From: Flavihumibacter stibioxidans
Lineage (GTDB): Bacteria > Bacteroidota > Bacteroidia > Chitinophagales > Chitinophagaceae
Assembly (NCBI RefSeq): GCF_014332695.1
Contig: NZ_MBUA01000001.1
Span: 1,116,001 to 1,180,000, forward strand
DNA: 64,000 nt
Direction of reading: 5' to 3'
Part shown: one piece after another, positions 1 through 8,767 of the stretch
How the letters are laid out: every line of letters begins with the position of its first letter
How positions within the stretch are numbered: the first letter of the stretch is position 1
Notes under the pieces: model-generated
Told to the model about the DNA's origin: nothing
Databases searched by the model: none
Seen by the model: only the letters and a program-made list of their open reading frames with translations
Translations under genes and position numbers: made by a program

Positions 1-109
1 TGCCGGAATTAATCTGGGTCGCTATCTCATTGGCCATCTTCCGGTCTGCCTGTGCAGAAAGCTGGAGACTGCAAACCAGCATGGTTACAAAAAGGATAAG
101 GTGTCGCAT
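1..109 (-). CDS. Secreted protein, N-terminal fragment (runs off the window)
   Basis: Only the first 36 codons are inside the window; the rest lies to the left of base 1. The reading frame starts at the ATG whose complement is at 107-109. It opens with a clear signal peptide: MRHL, a hydrophobic core (ILFVTMLVCSLQL) and a likely cleavage after SAQA. The mature part begins DRKMANEIATQINSG. The product is therefore exported, but the family cannot be named from this fragment. It is divergent from the nucleotidase gene at 271, so the intervening 160 bases should hold promoters for both. Confidence 0.6.
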   Translation of the reverse strand, partial: MRHLILFVTMLVCSLQLSAQADRKMANEIATQINSG

Positions 110-270
110 ATTTTTTTACAAACATAATCCGGGCAGATAATGATTCCAGCCACATGAATATGTAGTTGTGATGAACGGCAAGAACCTGCTTCGCTGTTCG
201 AAAAATTCATCACATTAAAAAACTGAAAAAAAAGCAGTAAAAAAAATGGGTAATCCGTATTTTGTCAGCT

Positions 271-786
271 ATGAAAAGAATCGCCATTGATATGGATGGG
301 GTAATAGCCGATTCCTACGCCCAATTTATTGAATACCATAGACGCGAAACCGGGATATTGAAATCCCGGGAAGAAAGCATCGGAATAAGTGAAGCCGCCG
401 CTTTTCCGTTTATCAGGAAACATATCCTAACCCCTGGTTTCTTCAGGGATATACCCGTCATAAATGGTAGCCAGGAAATAATGAAAGCGTTGAACAATAA
501 ATATGAACTCTTTATCGTATCAGCGGCAACAGAATTTCCACAAAGCCTGGCTGAAAAGCAGGCATGGCTGAACGAATACTTCCCTTTCCTGGGCTGGCAG
601 CAAATGGTTTTCTGCGGATGGAAAACCATTATCAAAGCTGATATTATGGTGGATGATCATTTTAAAAATCTCGACCATTTTGAAGGCCAGACCTTTCTGT
701 ACAACCAGCCGCATAACCAGTTGGCAGACCCCGGAAGGCATACCCGCGTGTTCAGCTGGGAAGAAATCGGCAGATACCTCCTGTAG
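271..786 (+). CDS. 5'(3')-deoxyribonucleotidase, HAD superfamily
   Basis: Predicted to remove phosphate from deoxyribonucleoside monophosphates in the cytoplasm, which tempers dNTP pools. The 171-residue protein opens with MKRIAIDMDGVIAD, which holds the HAD motif I nucleophile Asp7 and acid/base Asp9. A motif II-like serine lies in VSAATEFP near residue 84, and the metal-binding acidic pair VDDH lies near residue 127. Size and layout fit the NT5C-type family, which has a small helical cap after motif I. The ATG at 271 was chosen because the DMDG motif normally starts six residues in; an in-frame TTG at 262 is possible but unlikely. It is a single-gene unit ending before a bidirectional terminator. 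Confidence 0.88.
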   Translation: MKRIAIDMDGVIADSYAQFIEYHRRETGILKSREESIGISEAAAFPFIRKHILTPGFFRDIPVINGSQEIMKALNNKYELFIVSAATEFPQSLAEKQAWLNEYFPFLGWQQMVFCGWKTIIKADIMVDDHFKNLDHFEGQTFLYNQPHNQLADPGRHTRVFSWEEIGRYLL

Positions 787-843
787 GTTTAATCCCTGGT
801 TACCTGCTTCAGAAACTCCGGTCATGCAGGTTCAACTTCTGCC

Positions 844-878
844 AAAAAAAAGATCGCCCCGAAGGGCGATCTTTTTTC
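844..878. terminator. Bidirectional intrinsic terminator
   Basis: A perfect 9-bp stem, AGATCGCCC (851-859) with GGGCGATCT (864-872), and a CGAA loop. An A-run lies on the left and a T-run on the right. It sits between the convergent nucleotidase and DUF6799-like genes and can serve both. Confidence 0.85.
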
Positions 879-895
879 AAAACCAATGTCCATCC

Positions 896-1378
896 CTAAT
901 TCGGTCGGCCACCACCACCACGTTTCCTGGTGCTCTGGTTCATTTTACGATTGCTTTCCATATTCCGGTTGGTATTCCTGTTCATTTCCCGGTTTACAGA
1001 AGCCTGGGCCCTGTTAATCTGTTTCTGGGTCATCATTTTCCGGTTGTTAAACCGGTTCTGGTTCATATATCGGTTACCATCCATATCCAGACATTCCCCA
1101 TTCCTGAGTTGAAGGCGTTCCTGGTTCTGGAGTTGGTAGGAACCATCCGGATTAACCATGGCACCATTGTTTAACCTGATCTGTGCCTGCACTTTTTCCT
1201 GAACACCCAGTTTGTACTGATATAATACCCCATCCAGCAGTCTCAGGTGATCTTCCTGGTGAATCCTGTCCTGTTTACGGTCCTGCAAACGATCCTGCGT
1301 TCTATCCTGATCCTGGGCCAACAATGTAAAACTGGTTGCTAGGAACAGAGAAAGCAGCATGATCAAGTACTTTTTCAT
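896..1378 (-). CDS. Secreted DUF6799-like protein with xQDR repeats
   Basis: A 160-residue exported protein with a signal peptide (MKKYLIMLLSLFLATSFTLLAQ). Directly after cleavage come tandem tetrapeptides of the form xQDR (DQDR, TQDR, LQDR, KQDR). A central segment at about residues 47-105, with a repeated pattern of LLDGVLYQYKLG, LNNGAMVNPDG and LRNGECLDMDG, resembles DUF6799, a domain common in Bacteroidota secreted proteins and without known function. The C-terminal third is rich in Asn, Arg, Met and Gln, and ends in a glycine-rich basic tail. Composition suggests a periplasmic or surface, perhaps structural, role. No catalytic motif is visible. Its 3' end abuts the bidirectional terminator. 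Confidence 0.72.
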   Translation of the reverse strand: MKKYLIMLLSLFLATSFTLLAQDQDRTQDRLQDRKQDRIHQEDHLRLLDGVLYQYKLGVQEKVQAQIRLNNGAMVNPDGSYQLQNQERLQLRNGECLDMDGNRYMNQNRFNNRKMMTQKQINRAQASVNREMNRNTNRNMESNRKMNQSTRKRGGGGRPN

Positions 1379-1553
1379 TGCTCATATTTTGACTGGTTAT
1401 AAAATCATTTAACACCATAAAAGTAATGGAGACATGATCTGAATACTGTAATCATAGTCACTCACAACCCTGATCTATATCATTCATTCGTAAGTATTAT
1501 ATCAGTATAATTTCATGCTGGAATGACTAGCTTTCAAGCACCAATAAAATAGT

Positions 1554-2474
1554 ATGAAACAACTATTAACACTCATCCTGTTCATTTTGGCCAGCCCCGC
1601 CTGGGCGCAGGATGAAAATGCCAAAAAAGTTACTGGTAAATCCGGCAGTTTTACCAGTTTTATCGGCGGTGTGGAAACCAGCACCACCCCCTATATCAAT
1701 ACAAACACAAAAGACAGTACAGGCACCTCGGTTTATTTATCACCCTACCTGGATTACAACCATAAATCCGGTGTGGGACTAAAATTAAAGTCCTATGCCC
1801 TGCCGGGAGGAAGCGATCCTGGTTTTTTCCTGACAACAATCACTCCCTATTTTGCCCGCTATGACGGAAAAATACTGCCATATATCAGTTATACCCGTTA
1901 CATCCAGCATGATAATCCGTCTGTTCCTTATTCACCCATACAGAATGAGGTCTATGCGCATATCAGGGTGAAAACAAAAATTGTTGATCCCAGAGCCGGT
2001 ATTGATATTGGATTTGGACAGGATGAACAGAATAATGATGAAAGTGTAAGTGATTTTAATGCATTTGCAGGATTGAGCAAACTGATCCTGGTAGAGCCAA
2101 AAGACAAAGGAAGTAATTCCATGTTGGGAATCGTTCCAACCATACAGGTGAATGCGGGAACAGACCGGTATTTCAAATACCTTCGAACCACCAGTTATAT
2201 TTCACAGAACAGGTCCGTGCAGCAGATGGGTTATGGCAAAGGGCGCCGGGGCCAGGGAGGCAGCGGTGAACCAACCACTACCACAACGGAAACATATACA
2301 CTCAGTGAGGACAATGAATTCAGCATCAGCAATATTGAAGCAAATCTGCACATCATTTACCTGATTGGCAGGTTTTCCATTGAACCTTCCGGCAGTCTCT
2401 ATTTCCCCATGCGGGGTGATGACAAAACACCTTATGGCTATTGGCAGTTGAATTTGAATTTCTGGATAAAGTAA
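1554..2474 (+). CDS. Predicted outer-membrane beta-barrel protein, function unknown
   Basis: A 306-residue protein with a signal peptide (MKQLLTLILFILASPAWAQ). The body is made of alternating short hydrophobic and polar stretches rich in Tyr, Thr, Gly and Ser (for example GVGLKLKSYALPGG, LPYISYTRYIQH), as expected for transmembrane beta-strands. It ends in an aromatic-rich strand, YWQLNLNFWIK, typical of barrel C-termini. A low-complexity loop at about residues 226-244 holds GKGRRGQGGSGEP followed by a run of threonines. No named family was recognised. It is a lone gene; its 3' end faces the end of the sialic acid operon across 55 bases without an obvious terminator. Confidence 0.7.
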   Translation: MKQLLTLILFILASPAWAQDENAKKVTGKSGSFTSFIGGVETSTTPYINTNTKDSTGTSVYLSPYLDYNHKSGVGLKLKSYALPGGSDPGFFLTTITPYFARYDGKILPYISYTRYIQHDNPSVPYSPIQNEVYAHIRVKTKIVDPRAGIDIGFGQDEQNNDESVSDFNAFAGLSKLILVEPKDKGSNSMLGIVPTIQVNAGTDRYFKYLRTTSYISQNRSVQQMGYGKGRRGQGGSGEPTTTTTETYTLSEDNEFSISNIEANLHIIYLIGRFSIEPSGSLYFPMRGDDKTPYGYWQLNLNFWIK

Positions 2475-2529
2475 TTATTTGAGCAAATTAGCGAATCCCA
2501 ACCTGTTGAACCAAACGCCGGGCAAATGA

Positions 2530-3723
2530 CTAATTTTTGCTGATTACGCCAGGTTTGATTTCCAATGCCTTCATGCAATACCACTCCTGCCGGGGCAGGT
2601 GAAAGGGACCCTTGAAAAGGTTTCCTTTGGCAGTCTGGGCGATACTGCCATCGCGATGCAGGTAGCCAAACCATTCGCCCTGTTCCTTATCCGGGAAATG
2701 GCTGTACGCATATTCATGTACGAGTTGATGCCATTCGGCATATTTCGATTTACCGGTCATCAGGAAGGCCAGTAAGGTAGCAATAATGGTTTCGTTGTGC
2801 GGCCACCAGAATTTCATATCCTGCCAGTACTCCTGTACCGGCCTGTCAAACACATCCCTGAAATATAAAATTCCGCCAAACTCTTTATCCCATCCCCGCT
2901 CCCACATATAATCGAGCATCCGGCAGCCCAGATCAATGAGGTGCGGATCATTGTTTCTGTATTTTGCTTCATGCAGGATGAACCAGGCTCCTTCAATGGC
3001 ATGACCGGGGTTCAGCGTACGGCCATCAATATGGTCAATAATGCTGCCGTCAGATGCCACCTGCTCCATCACACAACGGATATCATCCTTTACAAAATAC
3101 CTTTCGATATCAGTGATCCATCTGGATATCCATTCATCACAACGTATATCACCAATGGTTTCCCGTAATTGCTGGGCAGTATTCATCATGATCATCGGCA
3201 CGCCAATACCTTTGGAAGGCCTTGTAGCCGTGAATTTGGGGGACAGCAATCCCGGGGTGGTGGCATATTCAATGCATTTACCAAAAACCCTCCTGGCATT
3301 AGCGGCTGCCTGTTCATCACCGCTGGCTTTTGCATAGGCAGCTGCGGCAATCACATAGAATGTCTCAGAGAAAAAATACCTTCTCTTGCGTATCGGTTGT
3401 CCATCCCTTGTAACGTGAAAAAACATCTGCCCGTCGCTATCGAAACAGTGGCGGTTCAAAAACTCATAACCTAACCTGGCGCCTTCCAGCCACTCAGGTT
3501 TTTGTTCCACTGTATTATACAAGGTAGCCAGCATCCAGGTGGCCCGGCCCTGTATCCATACGGCTTTATCGTCATCAATCAGGCCGCCATCCGCATCGCG
3601 CATCAACAGGAAACCGCCATGCTCTTCATCAAAGGAACGCGGAAACCAGAATGGCACCGTATTGTTCAATAGCTGGTCAGTATAAAAGTCCTTAAGTGCT
3701 GTTAAATCCTTTTCAGAATACAT
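2530..3723 (-). CDS. N-acylglucosamine 2-epimerase (AGE/RnBP family)
   Basis: Interconverts N-acetylmannosamine and N-acetylglucosamine, the step after sialic acid cleavage. The 397-residue length is typical of the (alpha/alpha)6-barrel AGE family. Family landmarks are visible: WIQGRATWMLATLYN near the N-terminus, FFSETFYVIAAAAYAKASG, GHAIEGAWFILHEAKY with the first conserved histidine, and KFWWPHNETIIATLLAF with the second conserved histidine near the C-terminus. It is the last gene of the operon, 6 bases after the sialidase. This route does not need a ManNAc kinase; the GlcNAc formed must be phosphorylated by a kinase encoded elsewhere. Cellobiose 2-epimerase is a relative, but the neighbours favour the sialic acid role. 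Confidence 0.93.
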   Translation of the reverse strand: MYSEKDLTALKDFYTDQLLNNTVPFWFPRSFDEEHGGFLLMRDADGGLIDDDKAVWIQGRATWMLATLYNTVEQKPEWLEGARLGYEFLNRHCFDSDGQMFFHVTRDGQPIRKRRYFFSETFYVIAAAAYAKASGDEQAAANARRVFGKCIEYATTPGLLSPKFTATRPSKGIGVPMIMMNTAQQLRETIGDIRCDEWISRWITDIERYFVKDDIRCVMEQVASDGSIIDHIDGRTLNPGHAIEGAWFILHEAKYRNNDPHLIDLGCRMLDYMWERGWDKEFGGILYFRDVFDRPVQEYWQDMKFWWPHNETIIATLLAFLMTGKSKYAEWHQLVHEYAYSHFPDKEQGEWFGYLHRDGSIAQTAKGNLFKGPFHLPRQEWYCMKALEIKPGVISKN

Positions 3724-3729
3724 CCTGCA

Positions 3730-5301
3730 TTATTTAATGATTTCACCAACCGCCAGTTTCACAAAATACAAATCGCGGGTGCCTTCATATAAAATCCCGA
3801 TAGTATGGTCATCCAGTTTAACCAGGCTGGAATAACCGTAACACTGCCTTTCATCTACCAGTAACTGGTTGGCCGGCAACCAGGTTTCACCCATATCCAG
3901 ACTGGCTTTTACCGTAATATTATAGCGACCGGATGATGTATTCGGATTACTGAAGAAAAGCACATCCTTCATGGTACCTTTCACATTCACCTTTGCTTTA
4001 ATGATGCTACCCATGCAAACCGGATCAGGCAAGGCTTTATATGAAGTCTGGTGTTCACTCCAGTTAGTGCCCATATCTGAGGTGGTGGCAACACTCCTGA
4101 AACCACCCCTGTTATCACGCATATTCAGCATCAGTGTTCCGGGCAAAGTTTCCACCACCTGGCTTTCTGTAGTGTTGGATTTCGGCCCGTTAATTTTCCC
4201 CTTCCAGGATGCACCTTTATCATCACTGTAAATAATAGTGGAATAAGGCATTTTCTTCTCATCCCAGTATTGTGCGGCGAAAACAAGTTTACCATCCTGC
4301 ATGGCTATGCCATTTCCCGGACCATTGAAAAAAAGATGCCAGCCGGGATTTTTTACCTGGGGTGTAATAGTATAGGGAGCAGACCAGGTCAGACCGTCAT
4401 CTTCACTGCTTACCAGCACGAACTGCCCGGTTGTATCTGGTGACAAGCCCGGGAGGGAACCTGCAATGGAACGATTCCCCTTGCTCCACAGGGCTGCAAC
4501 CCAGAGTTTTTTAGTAACGGGATCAAATAAAACAGAAGGATCCCCTACCCCATTGTTCTCATGCGGAGCCCCCATGTCCATGATCACTTTCATTGGTTCC
4601 CAGGTTTGGCCATTGTCGGTGCTGCGGCTCAAACCGACATCGATATTCCCCGGAAGGTCTCCACTGTTTTTATAACGGATATCATAAACCGAAATAAGTG
4701 TTCCCCTGTCTGTTTGAACGATCCCCGGTATACGGTAGGTGTTCACTCCATCATCACCAGCCTTGCGTATGACTGCACCAGTCCTTTTTTCATAAACCGA
4801 ATTATCCTGTTTTACAGCTGTCTCCTTATTGCCGGCATCCACCAGGCTGGTGCAGCGGAGTTCGATCCTGTTATCGATTGAAGCATCGTTCTTCAGCACA
4901 ACATTCAACCAGAAAAAATGCATACCGGGCTGAAGGTCCAGCGTAACGGGAATATCAAAAGAAGTGCCTGAAGGTATGACCGATGCCAACAGGCTGGTAT
5001 TGGAAAATGATTCATTTGCAGACCGGTAAACTTCCACTTTCTGAATATCAGGCAGTGATGCGGCATTTAAGGTGCAATGCATTTTACGGATCTGCTGTGG
5101 CGATGTGCCTGCCTGAACGGAAACAATCACCCTCAGAAAAGGATTGATTGACAGGCCCCTCAATACCGGTTGCTCAGGCGCATAAGAATCAGCCCCGATA
5201 CTATTTGATGGCGACTGGGCCTGGCTCTTCCTGGAACAGTCAAAACTGCTCAGACTAATTATCAGCGCACAGATAAGAATATTAAATTTCATACTCTTCA
5301 T
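3730..5301 (-). CDS. nanH: Exo-alpha-sialidase (GH33)
   Basis: Releases terminal sialic acid from glycoconjugates outside the cytoplasm. The 523-residue protein has an export signal in the first 28 residues, with a non-canonical possible lipid-anchor cysteine at position 22. Then come a BNR N-terminal domain (about 45-150) and a six-bladed propeller. The catalytic arginine motif TYRIPGIV lies near residue 186. Five Asp boxes are visible: STDNGQTW, SEDDGLTW, SDDKGASW, TSDMGTNW and SLDMGETW. The other conserved arginines fit RDNRGGFR and SSGRYN, and the nucleophile tyrosine fits CYGYSSLV. It follows nanT by 11 bases. An alternative start is the Met at 5292. Hydrolytic versus intramolecular trans-sialidase activity cannot be told from sequence. 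Confidence 0.94.
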   Translation of the reverse strand: MKSMKFNILICALIISLSSFDCSRKSQAQSPSNSIGADSYAPEQPVLRGLSINPFLRVIVSVQAGTSPQQIRKMHCTLNAASLPDIQKVEVYRSANESFSNTSLLASVIPSGTSFDIPVTLDLQPGMHFFWLNVVLKNDASIDNRIELRCTSLVDAGNKETAVKQDNSVYEKRTGAVIRKAGDDGVNTYRIPGIVQTDRGTLISVYDIRYKNSGDLPGNIDVGLSRSTDNGQTWEPMKVIMDMGAPHENNGVGDPSVLFDPVTKKLWVAALWSKGNRSIAGSLPGLSPDTTGQFVLVSSEDDGLTWSAPYTITPQVKNPGWHLFFNGPGNGIAMQDGKLVFAAQYWDEKKMPYSTIIYSDDKGASWKGKINGPKSNTTESQVVETLPGTLMLNMRDNRGGFRSVATTSDMGTNWSEHQTSYKALPDPVCMGSIIKAKVNVKGTMKDVLFFSNPNTSSGRYNITVKASLDMGETWLPANQLLVDERQCYGYSSLVKLDDHTIGILYEGTRDLYFVKLAVGEIIK

Positions 5302-5312
5302 TATAATGTTAT

Positions 5313-6554
5313 TTAAGTATCAATAAAGTCATTTGTCACCGGCCTTAAAAAGGCAATTTGAATAACCAGTGCCACTGCAACAATTCCCGCCATCAGGGCA
5401 AAATCATTTCCCAGGCTACCCGCGTCCGTTGACCTGCCAAGCCAATCGGTAATGACGGCTCCCGCGAAAACACCCACCATATTCAGGAGGCCGTAAGCAG
5501 TGGCGCGGTATTTTTCTGAAACGAACTGACAAAGAATCGGCATATTGTTGGCATCAAACATACCGAACCCGAATCCGAATAAAAATGCAGCACCCACTAA
5601 ATGGAAAAGAGAATGACCAAATCCGATGAACAATAATGCCGGTATCGTAAGTCCCAGCCCGATTGCACTGGTGTAGACCCTTCCGCGGATATTCTTCTGT
5701 ACCCACTTATCCGATAATATCCCACCGAAGATCACTCCCAAAAATGAAGAGGCTGCAATGGTAATAGTAGAAAGCGGACCTGCGGCAGACATCTCAATTC
5801 CCAGGCTTTCTGAAAACAGTGTAGGCAGCCAGTTTTTAACACCCCAGCCAGGCAAACTTGGGATGGCGAAATAAAAGAGAATGATCCAGAAGGAAATATT
5901 AGTAAATAAAATTCCAAGCCCCTTGGTGAGGGAAGGTTTTGACCTGACCGACTCTTCAGCGGATACAGTCGTTGTTACAGAATTTCTTTTTTCTTTCAGG
6001 AAAGCCACCAGTACCAGGGAATATACAATCCCGACAAGGCCAAATGTTTCGAAAGCTTTGTTCCAGGAAAATTCTGCGGCAATGGTGGCACCAAATCCGC
6101 CCAGTGCCTGTCCCATGTATAAGCCGGTCATGTGTATGCCAACTGCCAGTGACCTGGTTTTATCGCGGTGATAATCGGCAATAAGCGATAGACCGGCAGG
6201 AATATACAACGCCTCGCTTACACCCATTACTGCCCTTAACCAATAGAGCTGGTCAAATGTTTTTGCATAACCCATGGCCAGGGTAACGCCACTCCACACA
6301 AACAGGCTGCCCACGATCAGCCATTTGCGGTTTACCCTGTCGGCGATGATCCCTGAAACCGGGCTCATGAGTCCGTAGATCCAGAGAAAAATGGCCATCA
6401 GGTATCCAAACTGCGTGGCGGATTGCAATTCTGCAATATCCATTTGCATGGAAGGTTTCATGGTCGACAGCATCTGCCTGTCCATATAGTTCAGCAGGGC
6501 AACCACCCACAAGAGTCCCACCACAACCCATGGATATGATTTTGAATTTTTCAT
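5313..6554 (-). CDS. nanT: Sialic acid MFS transporter
   Basis: An inner-membrane permease of the major facilitator superfamily, predicted to import N-acetylneuraminate by proton symport. The 413 residues hold about twelve hydrophobic segments. The N-terminus, with LLWVVALLNYMDRQMLSTMKP, is typical of the anion:cation symporter branch. The cytoplasmic loop after helix 2 carries the MFS signature as GIIADRVNRKWL, and the central loop (about residues 190-210) is charged. Its ATG overlaps the nanM stop by 4 bases (ATGA), which implies translational coupling. The substrate is inferred from the operon; sequence alone would say only organic anion or sugar acid. Confidence 0.88.
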   Translation of the reverse strand: MKNSKSYPWVVVGLLWVVALLNYMDRQMLSTMKPSMQMDIAELQSATQFGYLMAIFLWIYGLMSPVSGIIADRVNRKWLIVGSLFVWSGVTLAMGYAKTFDQLYWLRAVMGVSEALYIPAGLSLIADYHRDKTRSLAVGIHMTGLYMGQALGGFGATIAAEFSWNKAFETFGLVGIVYSLVLVAFLKEKRNSVTTTVSAEESVRSKPSLTKGLGILFTNISFWIILFYFAIPSLPGWGVKNWLPTLFSESLGIEMSAAGPLSTITIAASSFLGVIFGGILSDKWVQKNIRGRVYTSAIGLGLTIPALLFIGFGHSLFHLVGAAFLFGFGFGMFDANNMPILCQFVSEKYRATAYGLLNMVGVFAGAVITDWLGRSTDAGSLGNDFALMAGIVAVALVIQIAFLRPVTNDFIDT

Positions 6555-7717
6555 TTGCCTGGTGTGGAAATTTTGGCTGATAAAATAAAAGGGGACCGGA
6601 CACCTGCCCTGATCTCACCACTGGGTATAATGATGACATCATCCCATTTAATGGCAGTGGTGGTTACTGGTGAATCAAAAAGAATGGAATCGATTTTACT
6701 CCATTCATCTGACTTAACACTGTACATCAAAACCTCCCGGCTGAACCCGGGATGATTTGACTGCACATTCATTTTCTGATTATTGAGCTGCATTTTTTTT
6801 GTCTCATCCTTCTCCTTTCCAATAGCAACAATCAGTTCTTCCACCTGGTGAAACACCTCTCCTTTATCACCACCAAACAGCACTAAATGATCAGAATCTA
6901 TTGCCAGCCCTGTTCCGGCTGATAAAGGATAGGGAAGTGATTTTTTTTCTGTCCATTGATTCTTCCGGAGGTCAAATTCATACAGTGACCGGTACAATTC
7001 GCTGATACCGTCAGCCTGACGGCTTCTGCCCCCTGCTAAAAAAATAAGTCTCCGGCCATTATGGTCAATAGAATTAAGCACCGTATGGGATACGGCCCTG
7101 GGTATTGCCGGCAATTGTTTCCAGCCGGCAGCAGGTTCATCAAGGTCAAGTGACAGGAATTGTGATGATGGCCCTGATGGCATTTCACCCCCGGCGATAT
7201 AAATGGTGTTTCCTGAAAGGGTTGCCGCAGCATTGGTAACTGCAGTTGGCAGGGATGGTAATTCCATTGTTACAGCAGCATCGGTTGTAATATCCCACTG
7301 CAATAAATATACTTTATCAGAAATGCCGTGCTCATTTTCACCTCCCGCATAAAGAACCCCAAAGGGTGTGGTACAAACAGCCGCGTAGGCTATAGCGGAA
7401 GGAAGTTTGAATGAACCATAATGAACGATGTCATTGTTATTGTTTTTATCGAAAACATAGATATCATCATAATATTTTTTCTCTCCACCCAGCCAGGGCA
7501 TTCCCTTTGGGAAATTAGCACCACCTGCAAATATTAGTTTGTCATGGTGCAAACCGGCCACTGGTCCGGCAAATCCGATTGACCTGTGGCCTTCTTTCAT
7601 TATAGGCAATTCAGCGGCCTGTTTCCAATGAAAGGAAAGTAAAGGCGACTGCTGGTCTGAGCAGGAAATATTCAGAAGCATAATGGTGGCGGTTGCAATA
7701 GCAGGAAGCTGTGTCAT
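6551..7717 (-). CDS. nanM: N-acetylneuraminate mutarotase (Kelch propeller)
   Basis: Accelerates conversion of alpha- to beta-sialic acid outside the inner membrane, so that sialidase product can be transported and cleaved quickly. The protein is about 388 residues long and built of Kelch blades with GG-type turns (YAGGENEHG, YIAGGEMPSG, LAGGRSRQ, LFGGDKGE). The N-terminal signature GGANFPKGMPWLGGEKKYYDD is characteristic of the cyclically permuted mutarotase family. The start at 7717 (MTQLPAIA) gives a signal peptide with a possible lipid-anchor cysteine in LLNISC, and sits 5 bases after the nanA stop. An upstream ATG at 7756 would overlap nanA and spoil the signal peptide. Confidence 0.9.
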   Translation of the reverse strand: MTQLPAIATATIMLLNISCSDQQSPLLSFHWKQAAELPIMKEGHRSIGFAGPVAGLHHDKLIFAGGANFPKGMPWLGGEKKYYDDIYVFDKNNNNDIVHYGSFKLPSAIAYAAVCTTPFGVLYAGGENEHGISDKVYLLQWDITTDAAVTMELPSLPTAVTNAAATLSGNTIYIAGGEMPSGPSSQFLSLDLDEPAAGWKQLPAIPRAVSHTVLNSIDHNGRRLIFLAGGRSRQADGISELYRSLYEFDLRKNQWTEKKSLPYPLSAGTGLAIDSDHLVLFGGDKGEVFHQVEELIVAIGKEKDETKKMQLNNQKMNVQSNHPGFSREVLMYSVKSDEWSKIDSILFDSPVTTTAIKWDDVIIIPSGEIRAGVRSPFILSAKISTPGK

Positions 7718-7722
7718 TTTAT

Positions 7723-8664
7723 TCAGGCTTTCAGAACAGCTGGTATCCTGGAGCAATAGCTGTTAAAGTGTAGTTGTATGGTATCATTCCTGAATAATTC
7801 AAATTCCTCCGGGGACATATTTTTAACGGGCAGGCGGAATTCTCCGCAATCGATCCCGATCAGTTTCATAAAGGCCTTACCGGTTGCGATGCCACCGTAT
7901 TTGCCCAGGAGGCGGATCATCTCAATGGATTGCTCCTGAAGTTCCCTGGCAGTTTCCAGGTCGCCCCTGTTAAAGGCGTCGATCAGCTTATAATAGAGTG
8001 GCGCAGCATAGTTGAATGTGCTGCCAACTGCACCATTTGCGCCCAATGATAAGGCAGCCAGCATATTCTCATCCCTTCCCCAGAGCATATCAAATTTTCC
8101 GCCGCTGTAACGCAGGCAGGAAAGGAAGTCCATGAAATCTTCGTGGGTATATTTAATGCCGGCAAAATTTGGCAAATGTCCATCGAGTTCATGAAGGAGG
8201 TCGATCATTGGGAAATTCACACCCGTCAAAACCGGTATATGATAATAATAAAAAGGGATGTCCGGCACAACCGACGCCAGTTCCATACATACTTTTGCCA
8301 GCATCTGTACATTGGCCGGTTTAAAATAGAAAGGCGCTGTAAAGGAAATGGCATCCATTCCTACCTCTTTGGCATGAAGCGCCAGTTCCCTGCAATCCTG
8401 CAGGCTGGTTCCACCCAGTAAAGGCATCACCGTAAATTCTTTATCGTGCCCTGCGCAGGATGCCCAGGCATCCATAATCACCACTTTTTCTTTTGCCGTC
8501 ATAGATACCCCTTCTCCCGTTGAACCGCAGATAAAAGCGCCCCTGACCCCATTTGCCTTTAGCATCTGGTAGTAAGCGGGAATGATCTCAGGATGAAGGC
8601 TTCCATCAGCATGCATCGGGGTAAATGGTGCGGCTATTAATCCTTTCAAATGTTGGATGTTCAT
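7723..8664 (-). CDS. nanA: N-acetylneuraminate lyase
   Basis: Cleaves N-acetylneuraminate to N-acetylmannosamine and pyruvate in the cytoplasm. The 313-residue TIM barrel belongs to the dihydrodipicolinate synthase family. It shows the pyruvate-binding GSTGEG motif near residue 48, the conserved tyrosine in PFYYYHIPVLTG, and the Schiff-base lysine in FAGIKYTHEDF. The substrate call within this family rests on the nan operon context. The start MNIQHLKG at 8664 fits family lengths; the frame stays open to an ATG at 8700. It lies 103 bases downstream of the SusD gene, across a hairpin (8712-8735), the largest gap in the operon. Confidence 0.94.
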   Translation of the reverse strand: MNIQHLKGLIAAPFTPMHADGSLHPEIIPAYYQMLKANGVRGAFICGSTGEGVSMTAKEKVVIMDAWASCAGHDKEFTVMPLLGGTSLQDCRELALHAKEVGMDAISFTAPFYFKPANVQMLAKVCMELASVVPDIPFYYYHIPVLTGVNFPMIDLLHELDGHLPNFAGIKYTHEDFMDFLSCLRYSGGKFDMLWGRDENMLAALSLGANGAVGSTFNYAAPLYYKLIDAFNRGDLETARELQEQSIEMIRLLGKYGGIATGKAFMKLIGIDCGEFRLPVKNMSPEEFELFRNDTIQLHFNSYCSRIPAVLKA

Positions 8665-8711
8665 TGTTGTTGGCTTATGCTTGCTTGGTAATTTAAACAA
8701 ATTTATAAAAG

Positions 8712-8735
8712 GCCAGGGGCAAGACTACCCCCGGC
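8712..8735 (-). terminator. Intercistronic hairpin (attenuator or processing site)
   Basis: On the transcribed minus strand an 8-bp stem forms (GCCGGGGG with CCCCUGGC, one G-U pair) with an 8-base loop, followed by CUUUUAU. It lies between the SusD gene and nanA, so it could be a leaky terminator or a 3'-end stabiliser. Either would let the outer-membrane pair be made in excess over the catabolic enzymes. Confidence 0.5.
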
Positions 8736-8767
8736 TGCTAAACGACTACTTGCTTTATGAGAAAGGT

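Noticed and set aside
168-213. 8-bp inverted repeat GTGATGAA / TTCATCAC between the first two genes
   Set aside because: The arms are 30 bases apart with no second copy elsewhere; too weak to call an operator.
653-1174. Plus-strand open frame of 173 codons
   Set aside because: It runs through the end of the nucleotidase gene, a terminator hairpin and antisense to the DUF6799-like gene.
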